Of a stretch of 64,000 nt of DNA, positions 46,489-56,224 are shown piece by piece. Location of the stretch: contig JARLFX010000388.1 of NCBI GenBank assembly GCA_031296355.1, positions 62,001-126,000 of the forward strand. Reading direction: 5' to 3'. A program made the position numbers and the translations under genes. Below the pieces are notes generated by a model that made no database searches, was not told where the DNA came from, and saw only the letters and a program-made list of their open reading frames with translations. How positions within the stretch are numbered: position 1 is the stretch's first letter; every line of letters starts with the position of its first letter. The DNA is from Acidobacteriaceae bacterium (GTDB lineage Bacteria > Acidobacteriota > Terriglobia > Terriglobales > Acidobacteriaceae).

Positions 46489-49400
46489 ATGCGTAGAAAG
46501 TATGCATGGATGACGGCGGCCGCGCTTTGCGGACTGCTGGCACAGGCGTCCGCAATTGTGCGCGCCCAGGGCCCGGTGCGCCTGCAGGTCGACAACCTGA
46601 CGGAGCCGCTCGGCCTCGACGATGGCGCGCCCAGCTTCTCCTGGCAGCTCTCAGACCCGGCGCCCGGTGCTCGGCAGTCGGCCTACCGGATCGAGGTGGC
46701 TGCGAGCGAGGCTGCTCTGATGGGCGGTCATGCGGATATTTGGGACAGCGGCCGGGTGAACGGCGACCGCTCGCTCAATGTCCGCTATACCGGCCCGGCG
46801 CTCAAGCCCAGCACACGCTACTTTTGGCGGGTAACTGTGTGGGGCGCGGATGGCACACCTTACCGGCCCGGTGCCGCGGCGTGGTGGGAGACGGGCCTGC
46901 TTACGCAGGATGGATGGAAGGCCGCGTGGATCGGCTACGAGACCGCCGAGGAGACCGCCGTGCGCCACGCTCCGGCGCAATGGATTGCGAGCCCGGCTTC
47001 GGCCACACCGCCCGCCGCCGACAACGCCAACCAGCACTTCGCATTTCGCACCACGGTGACGCTGGCAAAGCCCGTGAAGAGCGCCGCGCTCTACGCCACC
47101 GCGCAGGACACCGTTGCGGCCTGGGTCAACGGCAAGCAGGCGATCGAAGCGCAGCCGTTCCCGCCCTACCGGCAGATGCCGTGGAAGAAGTTCGTCCGCG
47201 CCGATGTGACCGCGCTGGTGGCGGCAGGTACGAACACTGTGGCCATCGAACAGATTCGCTATGCGCGGAGTGCGGGGGATGCATCGAATCTGCAGCCGAT
47301 GATCGCCACGCTTTTCGTTGAGTACGCCGATGGCTCGACCGCGACGTTTGCCAGCGACATGTCGTGGAAAACCAGCGAGCAGCCCGCCGACGGCTGGCAC
47401 GAGCGCGCCTTCGCCGCCGCCGCGTGGACGCCCGCTGTCGTGTGGAAGGAACTCTCTGGCCCCATGAGCGCGCCGCTTGGTCACCCGTGGATTCCGGACA
47501 GTGTGAAAGTACTGCGCCACGACTTCAGTGTCGGTAAACCTATCCGTTCCGCGCGGCTCTATGCGACGGCACTTGGCGCCTACAACTTCGAGATCAACGG
47601 CAAGCCGGTTTCGCGCGACGTGCTCGCGCCCGGCTGGAGCGACTATCGCCAGCGCGTCTACTACCAGACGTACGACGTGACTGGTCTTGTCGCGCAGGGA
47701 CGTAACGCTCTGGGCGCGTTGCTCGCGCCTGGCTGGTACTCCACTCCGCTCGAATGGTTCCAGCAGCCGAACAACTACGGCGACACACCCCCCGCGCTGC
47801 GTGCGCAGCTTCGCATCGAGTACGAGGATGGCTCGGTGGAATGGATCGCGACGGGCACGGAGTGGCAGGCCAGCACCTCGCCCATCCTCTCGTCTGAAAT
47901 CTACGACGGCGAGACCGTCGATGCGCGCCGCATTCAGAGCGGTTGGAGCAGCGCGGGATTCAACGCAACCGGCTGGCACGCGGGCCAGCTCATCACGCCC
48001 GCGCCGGTCGAGATTATTGCGCAGGATTTCGCGCCCATTCGCGTTGAGCGCGAGATGCACGCCCTTGCAGTGACCGAGCCCAAGCCCGGCGTGTATGTTT
48101 ACGACTTCGGCCAAAACCACGCGGGCATTGAGTGGCTGCGCATCACAGGCCCCGCCGGTACGGACGTGCGCGTGCGCTTTGCCGAGATTCTCAACGACGA
48201 CGGCACGCTCTACACGGACAACCTGCGCACGGCCAAGGCCACCGACCACTTCATCCTTGCGGGGCGCGGTGTCGAGGAGTTCACGCCCCGCTTCACCTTC
48301 CACGGCTATCGGTATGCGGAGATCACCGGGCTGCCCGCGGGCCACAAGGTGAACAAGGACACGCTGACCGCGCTCGTGATTCACACCGACGCGCCGTTCG
48401 CGGCCTCGCTCACCACGGGCAACGCGCTCGTCAACAAGGTCTGGAGCAATATCCAGTGGGGGCAGCGATCGAACTTCGTCGGCGTGCCCACCGACTGCCC
48501 GCAGCGCGACGAGCGGCTCGGGTGGGCGGCGGACGCGCAGGTCTTCTGGCGCGCAGCCAGCTACAACATGAATCTGGCCGCGTTCAGCAGGAAGTTTGCC
48601 ACCGACCTGCGCGGCACCCAGGCAGGCACGGACTTCTTCGGCATCTACGCGCCCGGCACGGCCAGCGCGCACTCCAGCGGCCACGGCGCGGGCTGGAGCG
48701 ACGCCGGCGTGATCGTCCCCTGGACGGCGTGGCTGCAGACGGGCGATACGCGCGTGATCGACGAGAATTGGGCCGCGATGGAGAAGTACCTCGCCGCAAT
48801 CGAGGCGGCCAACCCGGATCATCTTTGGAAGAACGAGGGCGGCATTCCGTTCGGCGACTGGCTTTCGCCCGAGGGGCAGACGCAGTACGGGCTCGTCGCC
48901 ACCGCGTACTGGGCCTACGACACCGAGCTGATGCGGCAGATGGCCCATGCCAACGGGAATGTTGCCGAGGAGCAGAAATATGCCGGGCTGTTCGAGGAGA
49001 TTCGCGCGGCTTTCCAGCAGGCCTATGTGCGCCCCGACGGCTTTGTGCTTGGCGCCGACAAGAACCCGCCCATCTTCGGCGGCCCCGCGCCGGCTCCCGA
49101 TAGCCCGGACGACACGCAGACCGGCTACGTGCTGGCGCTGCACATGAACCTGCTGCCCGAGGCGCTGCGCGCGGCGGCGGCCGAGAAGCTGGTTGCGAAG
49201 ATCGAGGCCAATCATGGACTGCTGGGCACGGGATTTCTAGGCACGCCGTATCTGCTGGAAGAACTGACCAAGACAGGTCACGCCGACGAGGCCTACAAGC
49301 TGCTGCTCAACACGCAGTATCCGTCGTGGGGCTATCTGATCGAGCATGGCGCGACGACCATGTGGGAGCGCTGGAACGGCGACCAGATGAAGGCCGACCC

Positions 49401-49803
49401 CGGCATGAACTCCTACAACCACTACGCCTACGGCGCGGTGGGCGACTGGATCGCGCGCTATGCCGCTGGTATCGACACGACGCCGCTCGACGCCGGCTTC
49501 CATGCCATCGTGCTACAGCCGCACTTCGACACGCGGCTGGGTTCGCTCGACTTTACTTACGACTCCAGCTACGGGCCGATCCACTCCGCGTGGACGGTGA
49601 AGGGAAGCACGGCACTGTGGCACGTCACGCTGCCGGCCAACACCACCGGCTGGCTGTCGCTCAACGAAGCTGCCGTGGCGCGGTGGTCGCTGAATGGCGT
49701 GCCGCTGGCGAAGAGCAAGCAAGCCACGCGTACCGCGCGCGAAGGCAAGGCTGGCTACGAGATTCCCGCCGGTGAGTACACGTTCACGGTTGCGCTGCCT
49801 TGA
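46489..49803 (+). CDS. Exported alpha-L-rhamnosidase (GH78)
   Basis: 1104 aa. A signal peptide (to about residue 26) is followed by an Ig-like N-terminal domain (VRLQVDNLTEPLGLDDGAPSFSW), a lectin-like beta-domain, and a second beta-domain with YNFEINGKPVSRDVLAPGW. The (alpha/alpha)6 catalytic barrel has the general acid Glu in TDCPQRDERLGW (about residue 675), and a C-terminal beta-sandwich follows. AAGGAG is 6 nt before ATG 46489 and too close to ATG 46483, so the second is used. It cleaves terminal L-rhamnose from plant or microbial glycans. Convergent with a GH3 enzyme. Confidence 0.94.
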   Translation: MRRKYAWMTAAALCGLLAQASAIVRAQGPVRLQVDNLTEPLGLDDGAPSFSWQLSDPAPGARQSAYRIEVAASEAALMGGHADIWDSGRVNGDRSLNVRYTGPALKPSTRYFWRVTVWGADGTPYRPGAAAWWETGLLTQDGWKAAWIGYETAEETAVRHAPAQWIASPASATPPAADNANQHFAFRTTVTLAKPVKSAALYATAQDTVAAWVNGKQAIEAQPFPPYRQMPWKKFVRADVTALVAAGTNTVAIEQIRYARSAGDASNLQPMIATLFVEYADGSTATFASDMSWKTSEQPADGWHERAFAAAAWTPAVVWKELSGPMSAPLGHPWIPDSVKVLRHDFSVGKPIRSARLYATALGAYNFEINGKPVSRDVLAPGWSDYRQRVYYQTYDVTGLVAQGRNALGALLAPGWYSTPLEWFQQPNNYGDTPPALRAQLRIEYEDGSVEWIATGTEWQASTSPILSSEIYDGETVDARRIQSGWSSAGFNATGWHAGQLITPAPVEIIAQDFAPIRVEREMHALAVTEPKPGVYVYDFGQNHAGIEWLRITGPAGTDVRVRFAEILNDDGTLYTDNLRTAKATDHFILAGRGVEEFTPRFTFHGYRYAEITGLPAGHKVNKDTLTALVIHTDAPFAASLTTGNALVNKVWSNIQWGQRSNFVGVPTDCPQRDERLGWAADAQVFWRAASYNMNLAAFSRKFATDLRGTQAGTDFFGIYAPGTASAHSSGHGAGWSDAGVIVPWTAWLQTGDTRVIDENWAAMEKYLAAIEAANPDHLWKNEGGIPFGDWLSPEGQTQYGLVATAYWAYDTELMRQMAHANGNVAEEQKYAGLFEEIRAAFQQAYVRPDGFVLGADKNPPIFGGPAPAPDSPDDTQTGYVLALHMNLLPEALRAAAAEKLVAKIEANHGLLGTGFLGTPYLLEELTKTGHADEAYKLLLNTQYPSWGYLIEHGATTMWERWNGDQMKADPGMNSYNHYAYGAVGDWIARYAAGIDTTPLDAGFHAIVLQPHFDTRLGSLDFTYDSSYGPIHSAWTVKGSTALWHVTLPANTTGWLSLNEAAVARWSLNGVPLAKSKQATRTAREGKAGYEIPAGEYTFTVALP

Positions 49804-49816
49804 ACCGCGCGGCATT

Positions 49817-49866
49817 GCAAAAACAGAACGGCCCGAGGCGATTACCCCGGGCCGTTCTGTTTTTGC
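49817..49866. terminator. Strong bidirectional terminator
   Basis: Perfect 19-bp stem (49817-49835 with 49848-49866): GCAAAAACAGAACGGCCCG and its complement, with A5 and T5 tracts inside the arms so it works both ways. It separates the convergent GH78 and GH3 genes. Confidence 0.92.
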
Positions 49867-49877
49867 TCAACGACAGG

Positions 49878-52586
49878 CTACTCGATTGTTTCGCTCAGGC
49901 GCAGATCGCGCGAGGACGCGCCTACGCTCAGCATCCGCTTGCCCTCTGCGCGCAGCCACTTGCCCTGCACCGTGGACCAATATTCAAGCTGGCGTGGGGC
50001 GACGTGCAGCGTCACGTCCTTCGACGCGCCCACCGCAATCGCGACGCGGTCGAAGGCGACCAGAGCGCGAACGGGGAACTGGACGCCAGCCGGAATCGCG
50101 CCCGGCGCGCCCAGATACACCTGCGGCACTTCGTCGGAGTCCACCGTGCCAATGTTCTTGATGGTGACCGACACATCGAGCCCGCCGTCGGCGGACTTCG
50201 CCACCTTCAAGCTGGAGTAGGCGAACGCGGTGTAGCCGAGGCCGTGACCGAAGGCGAACAGGGGCTCGATCTTCTCCTTGTCGAACCAGCGATAGCCGAC
50301 GTGCACGCCTTCGCTATAAGTCGTCTTGCCGTCCACGCCTTTCAGCGAGCGCTCGGGGTGCCTGGGATCGGTGGCCGCGTAGTCCGTGAGCTTCTTCGCC
50401 CAGGTCATGGGCAAGCGTCCGGCGGGGCTGGTCTTGCCGAGGAGGATATTGGCCGTCGACCAGCCGCCTTCGTCCCCCGGCCACCACATCTGGACAGCGC
50501 CCTTGACCTTGTCGATCCACGGCAGCGCGACGGGCTGGCTGGTGTTGAGCACAACGATAGTGTTGGGATTGACGGCGGCAACTTCTTCGACGAGTTTGTT
50601 CTGCTCGCCCGGCAGCCCGAAGACCGGCGTGAGCCGCGTCCACAGGAAGACGACCGCGATTTTGGCCTTCTTTGCCGCGGCAATCGCGGCTTCGTGGTCG
50701 GCCTTGCGCTGCTCGGGTGTGTACCAGTTGAGGCGCACCTGCACGGGAGCTTGCGAGGTATCCGAGGACGTGCTCACTTCGATTGCGTGCGGACCTGCTG
50801 TCAGCTCGACCGCGCGGCGCACGTTGTCGAGGCCGTCGGTGGTGGGAATGGCGTTGTCCTGGTTGGCCTGCAGAATGTCGCCGTGCACGCCACCCTGGAA
50901 CGCGCCGGTAGCGGCGAGCCGCTTGCCGTCGAGCTTAATGGCGGCGTTGGTGCCGAGAGCCTGTAGATACAGCCAGTAGGTGCCCGCGTGCGGCGGCGTC
51001 AGCGTGCCCTTCCATGTAGGTGTCGAGTTCGCGGGGAGAGCATTGCCGCCCTTCGCGGCGAAGTCCAGCGCGGCGTCCGTTTGCTCCGCGCCCACGCCGG
51101 TGCGCAGCAGGCCGGGCTTGCCGTCGTGACTCAGCGCGCTGGCCGGAATCGGCGTGCCCGTCATGTCGTCGTCCACGGCAAACTGAATAGCGTTGCTGCC
51201 GGAGATCTTCCTGATGGCATCGAGCGGCCCCACCTGGCGCTGCGGCAGGCCCACGGAGCGCTCACCGTTGATGCCGATCGCGTCCACCTGGCCCGCGGTC
51301 GGGCCGATGAGCACGACCGAGCCAAGTTCATCGGTCTTCAGCGGCAGCAAGTGGCCTTCGTTCTTGAGCAGTACTGCCGCGTCTTCGCCAGTCTTCTCGA
51401 TGATCTTCGCGTTGGCTTCGATGGCCTGCTCGGTGACTTCGTGCTTGGACTGTCCGTCGAGATAGCCGAAGTGAACGATCTCATAGAGCACGCGTCCGGC
51501 GGCGCGGGTGATCGCGGCCTCGTTCACGGTGCCGTCCTTGAGCGCCTGGGCCATCTTCTTCGTGTCGAGCTTGACGCCGAAGTCGCCCATGTTCTCGCGG
51601 GCCGGTGCGGGTTCCTCGGGAATATGTCCGCCGAACATCGCCTCATTCATGTCGGCCGCTTGCTTGGGATCGATCTTGAGCGGGGGCGGCGGAGGCAGCA
51701 TGTCGAAGAACGCCGGAATGAAGGAGCCCATCGGCCCGGGCTGCGCGCCCGGCATCTCCATATCGAGTCCGGCGTTGATGAAGTTGACCGCGTGAACCGC
51801 GCCCCAGTCGGAGGTGATGAAGCCCTTGAAGCCGATCTGGTCGCGCAGGATTTTAGTCAGTGTGGGTGCGTTGCCGCAGGCGAAGGTGCCGTTGATGCGG
51901 TTGTACGAGCACATGATCGACGAGACGTCGGCGCGCTGGATCGCCGCCTCGAAGGGCGCGACATAAATTTCGTGCAGCGTCTGGTCGTCGAGGAAGATGT
52001 TGGTCGCATTCGAGTCGTAGGCCACAAAGTGCTTGATCTGCGCCATGACGTGCTGCGACTGGATGCCCTTGACCTCGGCCACGCCCATCTCGCTGGTCAG
52101 GTAGGGGTCCTCGCCGAAGGTGTTGTAGGCGCGGCCGAACTCGAGATCGCGCGCGATGTTGACGAAGGGCTGGAGCGAGACATCGATGCCCAGCGCGCGG
52201 TCTTCGCGACCGATCACCAGGCCGTTGTCTTCCGCGTCCTTGCGGCTGAAGGTCGCGGCCACGCCCATGGTGGCTGTCTCGGCCTGCGAGGGATGACGCG
52301 TGAGCACGCCGGGAGGCCCGTCCGCAAAGCGGAGGCCGGGAATGCCCAGGCGCGGCACGCCGCTCAGATATCCGGCCTGTCCCTGGTACACGGCAGGATC
52401 TTCCTGCGTGCCGTGGATCAGCGCGACTTTCTCTTCGAGCGTCATCTGGTTCAACAGCTTGTCCACGCGCGCATCGCCGGTGACCACCGGAACCGCCTGC
52501 GCCATTGCCAGAACGCCGCCCACGGCCAGCGCCGCCAGTCCAAACCCACAGCCGAACTGGCTCATCGAATCCGAATGTATCTTCAC
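49878..52586 (-). CDS. Exported GH3 beta-glucosidase with PA14 insert
   Basis: 902 aa from GTG 52586, with GGAGG 6 nt upstream and a signal peptide next (GFGLAALAVGGVLAMAQA). GH3 N-terminal barrel: LNQMTLEEKVALIHG, PGLRFADGPPGV, NTFGEDPYL, and the nucleophile Asp in FITSDWGAVHA (about residue 260). The C-terminal GH3 domain is interrupted by a PA14-like domain (about 480-640, around WKGTLTPPHAGTYWLYLQ), and a fibronectin III-like domain (VTIKNIGTVDSDEVPQVYL) ends it. Periplasmic or secreted; substrate is beta-glucosides or xylosides. Confidence 0.93.
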   Translation of the reverse strand: MKIHSDSMSQFGCGFGLAALAVGGVLAMAQAVPVVTGDARVDKLLNQMTLEEKVALIHGTQEDPAVYQGQAGYLSGVPRLGIPGLRFADGPPGVLTRHPSQAETATMGVAATFSRKDAEDNGLVIGREDRALGIDVSLQPFVNIARDLEFGRAYNTFGEDPYLTSEMGVAEVKGIQSQHVMAQIKHFVAYDSNATNIFLDDQTLHEIYVAPFEAAIQRADVSSIMCSYNRINGTFACGNAPTLTKILRDQIGFKGFITSDWGAVHAVNFINAGLDMEMPGAQPGPMGSFIPAFFDMLPPPPPLKIDPKQAADMNEAMFGGHIPEEPAPARENMGDFGVKLDTKKMAQALKDGTVNEAAITRAAGRVLYEIVHFGYLDGQSKHEVTEQAIEANAKIIEKTGEDAAVLLKNEGHLLPLKTDELGSVVLIGPTAGQVDAIGINGERSVGLPQRQVGPLDAIRKISGSNAIQFAVDDDMTGTPIPASALSHDGKPGLLRTGVGAEQTDAALDFAAKGGNALPANSTPTWKGTLTPPHAGTYWLYLQALGTNAAIKLDGKRLAATGAFQGGVHGDILQANQDNAIPTTDGLDNVRRAVELTAGPHAIEVSTSSDTSQAPVQVRLNWYTPEQRKADHEAAIAAAKKAKIAVVFLWTRLTPVFGLPGEQNKLVEEVAAVNPNTIVVLNTSQPVALPWIDKVKGAVQMWWPGDEGGWSTANILLGKTSPAGRLPMTWAKKLTDYAATDPRHPERSLKGVDGKTTYSEGVHVGYRWFDKEKIEPLFAFGHGLGYTAFAYSSLKVAKSADGGLDVSVTIKNIGTVDSDEVPQVYLGAPGAIPAGVQFPVRALVAFDRVAIAVGASKDVTLHVAPRQLEYWSTVQGKWLRAEGKRMLSVGASSRDLRLSETIE

Positions 52587-52739
52587 ACTATGCCTCCTCA
52601 CGACGAGTTCGAGCGCGCGGGCACGGCCGCCGTCTCGTAGGGAAGCGGCCTGCTCAAACGTTCGAGCAGACCGCCTCTCGCCCAACGGCTAGCAAGTGTA
52701 CTGCATGGAGGGCACGGCGCGCTGTAGAAGAAAATCGAT

Positions 52740-53369
52740 TCAGGGAAGGGGCAACTCCCGGTCAAACCCGGCGGCTTTCAGATCCTCGCGCAGGCGCGCG
52801 ACGGTGGAAAACTGCACGGCCTTCATGCCCAACGCCCGCGCAGCCTCGACGTTTTCGAGCTTGTCGTCGATGAACAGCGCTTCGCCGGGCTCGACGCCGA
52901 GTTCTGCCAGGGTGTGCCGGTAAATTCCCGGATCGGGCTTGGCGATCTTGAGCTGGTAGCTCCACACCCGGACATCGAAGTTCTCGATCCAGGCATAGGC
53001 TTTGAGAATGCTCGCGAGGACGGCATCGCCCATGTTCGAGAGGATCGCCGTCTTGAGGCCGCGCTGCTTGAGCCGTGCCTGCCAGGCAACCATCTCCGGG
53101 CTCTCGGTGGTCCACATGCGCGCGTCCGCGGCATTGAGCGCATGCACGGCGTCTTCCGGCAGCGCGAGGCCGCCGTCGCGCAGCAGTTTTTGCCAGAAGG
53201 TGACACCGGTCAACTTGCCCTCGTCGTAGGCGTGGCGGTCGGCCCAGTAGAGCCGCTCGAATTCATCCACGGGCAATCCGGTGATGCGGACCATCTCCGC
53301 GTGAGCCGTCTGGTCCGGCGTGCCGGTTAAAACCATTCCATAGTCGAACACCACTGCGCGCAGCGACAA
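52740..53369 (-). CDS. HAD-superfamily hydrolase
   Basis: 209 aa from TTG 53369 (GGAGG 6 nt upstream). Motif I is VVFDYGMVL, where the usual second Asp is Gly, as in the FDxGGVL subgroup. Motif II LSNMG, motif III Lys in IAKPDPG and motif IV FIDDKLENVEAA are present. The helical cap lies at about 20-85. Probably a small-molecule phosphatase or dehalogenase-like enzyme; the changed Asp makes phosphatase activity less sure. Divergent from the aminotransferase gene. Confidence 0.87.
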   Translation of the reverse strand: MSLRAVVFDYGMVLTGTPDQTAHAEMVRITGLPVDEFERLYWADRHAYDEGKLTGVTFWQKLLRDGGLALPEDAVHALNAADARMWTTESPEMVAWQARLKQRGLKTAILSNMGDAVLASILKAYAWIENFDVRVWSYQLKIAKPDPGIYRHTLAELGVEPGEALFIDDKLENVEAARALGMKAVQFSTVARLREDLKAAGFDRELPLP

Positions 53370-53457
53370 ACTAAACCTCCAGGAGTGCGCCGATGTATGG
53401 TGAAAGAGGCGCCTCTCTCTAGTCTGCACGATGCGGCCGAGCCGCGCACACACAACC

Positions 53458-54624
53458 ATGCCGTTTGCACAACGCACCAACTGGAACACCGAAGAAACCG
53501 CGCTCTCGCGCGCGCATCATGCGCGACTGCGCGCCGGGCTGCCCCTGGCCGACCTGACCGCTTCCAACCCCACGCGCTGCGGCTTTGCGTATGACGCGGA
53601 GTTGCTCTCCGGACTCGCCGATCCGCAGGCGCTCAAGTACGATCCGCAACCCCGGGGCCTGCCGAGCGCGCGCCAGGCGGTGGCCGCCTACTATGCCGAT
53701 CACCATGTTCAGGCATCGCCTGAGCAAATTGTCCTGACCACTTCCACCAGCGAGGCTTACAGCTTTCTCTTTCGGCTGCTGTGCGACCCGGGCAGTGAGA
53801 TCCTTGTTCCTCAGCCCGGCTATCCGCTGTTCGATTTTCTGGCGGTGCTGGACGACGTGCGGCTGAAGGCCGCGCCGCTGGTCTACGACTACGGCTGGCA
53901 GATCGATCCGGAGGGCTTTCGCCGGGCGGTGACGCCGGCGACGCGCGCTGTGGTGCTGGTGCATCCGAACAATCCGACTGGGCACTTTACCAAGCCGTGG
54001 GAGGCTGCAGAGCTGGCGCGCCTGTGCCGCGAGCATGGGCTTGCGCTGATTGTGGACGAGGTGTTTCTCGACTACAGCTTCGGGGCGACGCCGGCGAGCT
54101 TTGCAGCAGGGCTCGAAGGCGTAGCGGTCTACGTGGTCAGCGGGCTGAGCAAGATTGCAGCGCTGCCGCAGATGAAGGCCGCGTGGATCGTGGTGACTGG
54201 GCCCGAGCACGACGAGGCGCTGGAGCGGCTGGAGGTCATTGCCGACACGTTTCTCTCCATGAACGCGCCGGTGCAGGGCGCGATTCCGGCGTGGCTCGCG
54301 GGACGCGGCAAGATTCAGGAGCAGATTCGCGAGCGCGTTCTCCTAAATCTCGCCGAGCTGGACCGTCAGCTTGCAATGCTGCCTGCCGTGACGCGGCTGT
54401 GCGCCGATGGCGGCTGGTATGCGGTGCTGCGCATTCCGGCGCTGCAGCCGGACGAGCAGACCGTGCTGGAGTTGCTGAATCGCGGCGTGTGGACGCACCC
54501 TGGCTACTTCTTCGGCTTCGCGCCCGCGGGATGGCTGGTGATCAGTCTGCTGGCTCCCGCCGATGAGTTCCAAACCGGCGCGGCTCTGCTCGCGGACTAC
54601 CTAGAAAACGGCGGCATTGCATAA
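53458..54624 (+). CDS. PLP-dependent aminotransferase, class I/II
   Basis: 388 aa from ATG 53458; ATG 53431 is an alternative. Fold type I features: NPTRCGF at the N-terminus, YDPQPRGLPSARQAVAAYY, LTTSTSEAYSFLFRLL, HPNNPTGH, LIVDEVFLDYSF and the PLP-binding Lys in VSGLSKIAALPQMKAAW. It resembles the alanine/aspartate-type aminotransferases of unclear specificity. 88 nt from the divergent HAD gene. Confidence 0.92.
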   Translation: MPFAQRTNWNTEETALSRAHHARLRAGLPLADLTASNPTRCGFAYDAELLSGLADPQALKYDPQPRGLPSARQAVAAYYADHHVQASPEQIVLTTSTSEAYSFLFRLLCDPGSEILVPQPGYPLFDFLAVLDDVRLKAAPLVYDYGWQIDPEGFRRAVTPATRAVVLVHPNNPTGHFTKPWEAAELARLCREHGLALIVDEVFLDYSFGATPASFAAGLEGVAVYVVSGLSKIAALPQMKAAWIVVTGPEHDEALERLEVIADTFLSMNAPVQGAIPAWLAGRGKIQEQIRERVLLNLAELDRQLAMLPAVTRLCADGGWYAVLRIPALQPDEQTVLELLNRGVWTHPGYFFGFAPAGWLVISLLAPADEFQTGAALLADYLENGGIA

Positions 54625-54637
54625 CGAGGGCGCGCGG

Positions 54638-56035
54638 TCAGTGCTTCGCGACGCCGGAGATGTTGCGAAATTGGTCGGGTAGCTTGGAAGCGTCCGACGA
54701 CGATGCCAGCTCGGGTGTGATGGTGATGAGGACGTCGCTCCCGGTCCGGGTCTTGTCGCCGTTGCTCGAGAGTCCCTCGGTGTCGCCTATCGTCTCGCGT
54801 GCGATGTGTCCGGTGAGAACTGTTGTCGAGTTCAGCGGAACCACGACCGTATTTGAAAGTTGACGCCGCTCGAGCACGGGGATCTCATCGATCTCGCTGC
54901 CGGTCAGCGATTGATTCTTCCAGTCGATGGCGAGGAACACCTGACCGTTGCCGAGCAAGTGCGGCGATAACTCCAGCGTCAGACCTAAGTCTTCGTACTG
55001 CACGTTGGGTGTTGTCGTCGTTGTCCATGAGGACGTGGTTGTTGAATAGCTGTAGTAGACAGAGCTGTCCGTCTTGATCGGGTAGCGCTCGCCGATGCGC
55101 AGTTTTCCGCTTTCCAGGTCGGCAATCCGCAAGGTCGTCTCGTCGATCTCGTGCAGCCGCGAATCGGTCAGCAATGCGTTCAGCGACGGGCTGCTGAACG
55201 ACATTCCCATGTACGACAATCCGCCGCCGAAAATGACAAAGCCATTTGCCGTGTCGCTGGTTGTGTATCCGGCGGCAAACAGCAGCAGCGCGATCTCCAG
55301 CGTGTCGGACGACGAGACCAGACCTTCGGCGATCATCTCGTCCACGATCGACGAGTTACTGCTGATCAACTGCTCCGCTTCGCTCATCAGACTGAAACCC
55401 TGCGTGGTGGAGGGCGGCTCGACGCCGAGATTCGACTCGTACGAATCTGTGATGGTGTAGACGCGAACCTTGAACAAAAGATCGGGCACAGGTTGCTTCA
55501 CCAGCGCCACCAGTTGCGTAGCTTGTTCGAGCGTCTCCGCGTCGCCTTCCACCGCGAAGCCGCGTCCGGACTCCGTCGAAGCTTTTACGCCGAGCACGTG
55601 ACTTAGTAACTCTTGTAACTTGGTTCGATTCTCTTCGTTCAATCCGTCCAGCGAGAAATAGCGTTTGGCGCTAAATCGCTTGCGGTTGGACGGTGTGTCT
55701 TCAAGAGCGAGGATGTGCCCGCCTTCGCGCGCGACAAAGAACGAGTTCGTCATCCAGCCGAGCACTTGCTCGACGGTTTGCAGATCCGCGTCGTCGAGAT
55801 CGATGCGCAGTGTCGGCTGACTCGGTCGCTTGAGGATGTCTACTTGCAGCTTGAATTGACCGAAGCAGGCTCGCATTACTTCGGCCGTGTCGCCGCGCAG
55901 ATGCAGGCTTATGCGCTCGGGCACCGTTGCGTCGCGGTTCACTGCGGTGGCGCGCAGCGGCAATGTGGCCAGCAGCAGCGCGCACGCGGCCACTCGATAC
56001 CTGCTTTTGATGCCGCGTACTTTTTCCACTTGCAT
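54638..56035 (-). CDS. Secretin-like protein 1 (degenerate)
   Basis: 465 aa with a signal peptide (VAACALLLATLPLRATA). An N0/STN-like domain (about 38-112, ISLHLRGDTAEVMRACFG...DLQTVEQVLGWM) is followed by an N1-like domain (about 125-185) and a secretin-like beta-region (VPDLLFKVRVYTITDSYESNLG to ISGVAKH). The block NSFFVAREGGHILALEDTP aligns with NSFWKPVTRNTIFVAQNTP of the divergent neighbour, so the two are paralogues. The canonical secretin VPG-x3-LF ending motif is not seen. It may be a companion rather than a pore. Confidence 0.75.
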   Translation of the reverse strand: MQVEKVRGIKSRYRVAACALLLATLPLRATAVNRDATVPERISLHLRGDTAEVMRACFGQFKLQVDILKRPSQPTLRIDLDDADLQTVEQVLGWMTNSFFVAREGGHILALEDTPSNRKRFSAKRYFSLDGLNEENRTKLQELLSHVLGVKASTESGRGFAVEGDAETLEQATQLVALVKQPVPDLLFKVRVYTITDSYESNLGVEPPSTTQGFSLMSEAEQLISSNSSIVDEMIAEGLVSSSDTLEIALLLFAAGYTTSDTANGFVIFGGGLSYMGMSFSSPSLNALLTDSRLHEIDETTLRIADLESGKLRIGERYPIKTDSSVYYSYSTTTSSWTTTTTPNVQYEDLGLTLELSPHLLGNGQVFLAIDWKNQSLTGSEIDEIPVLERRQLSNTVVVPLNSTTVLTGHIARETIGDTEGLSSNGDKTRTGSDVLITITPELASSSDASKLPDQFRNISGVAKH

Positions 56036-56224
56036 GTTCTATAGACGACGAAGTTCGCCGTACTGCTTACAGCGCCCGGTGCAATGCGATACGGCGCAGA
56101 ATTTCCACTCGAATCGGAACGCTTGCGCGTTTGTCCGCGTCTATTGCTGTATGCGCATCAGCAGCGTCCGCCTCCCGGCGAGAGCCTGTGTGCGCATTCA
56201 GTACGCAAAGGATGGCATCCTATC

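Noticed and set aside
52740..54624. HAD phosphatase plus aminotransferase as a histidinol-phosphate pair
   Set aside because: The HAD enzyme lacks the second motif I Asp, the genes are divergent, and the aminotransferase does not show HisC-specific sequence.
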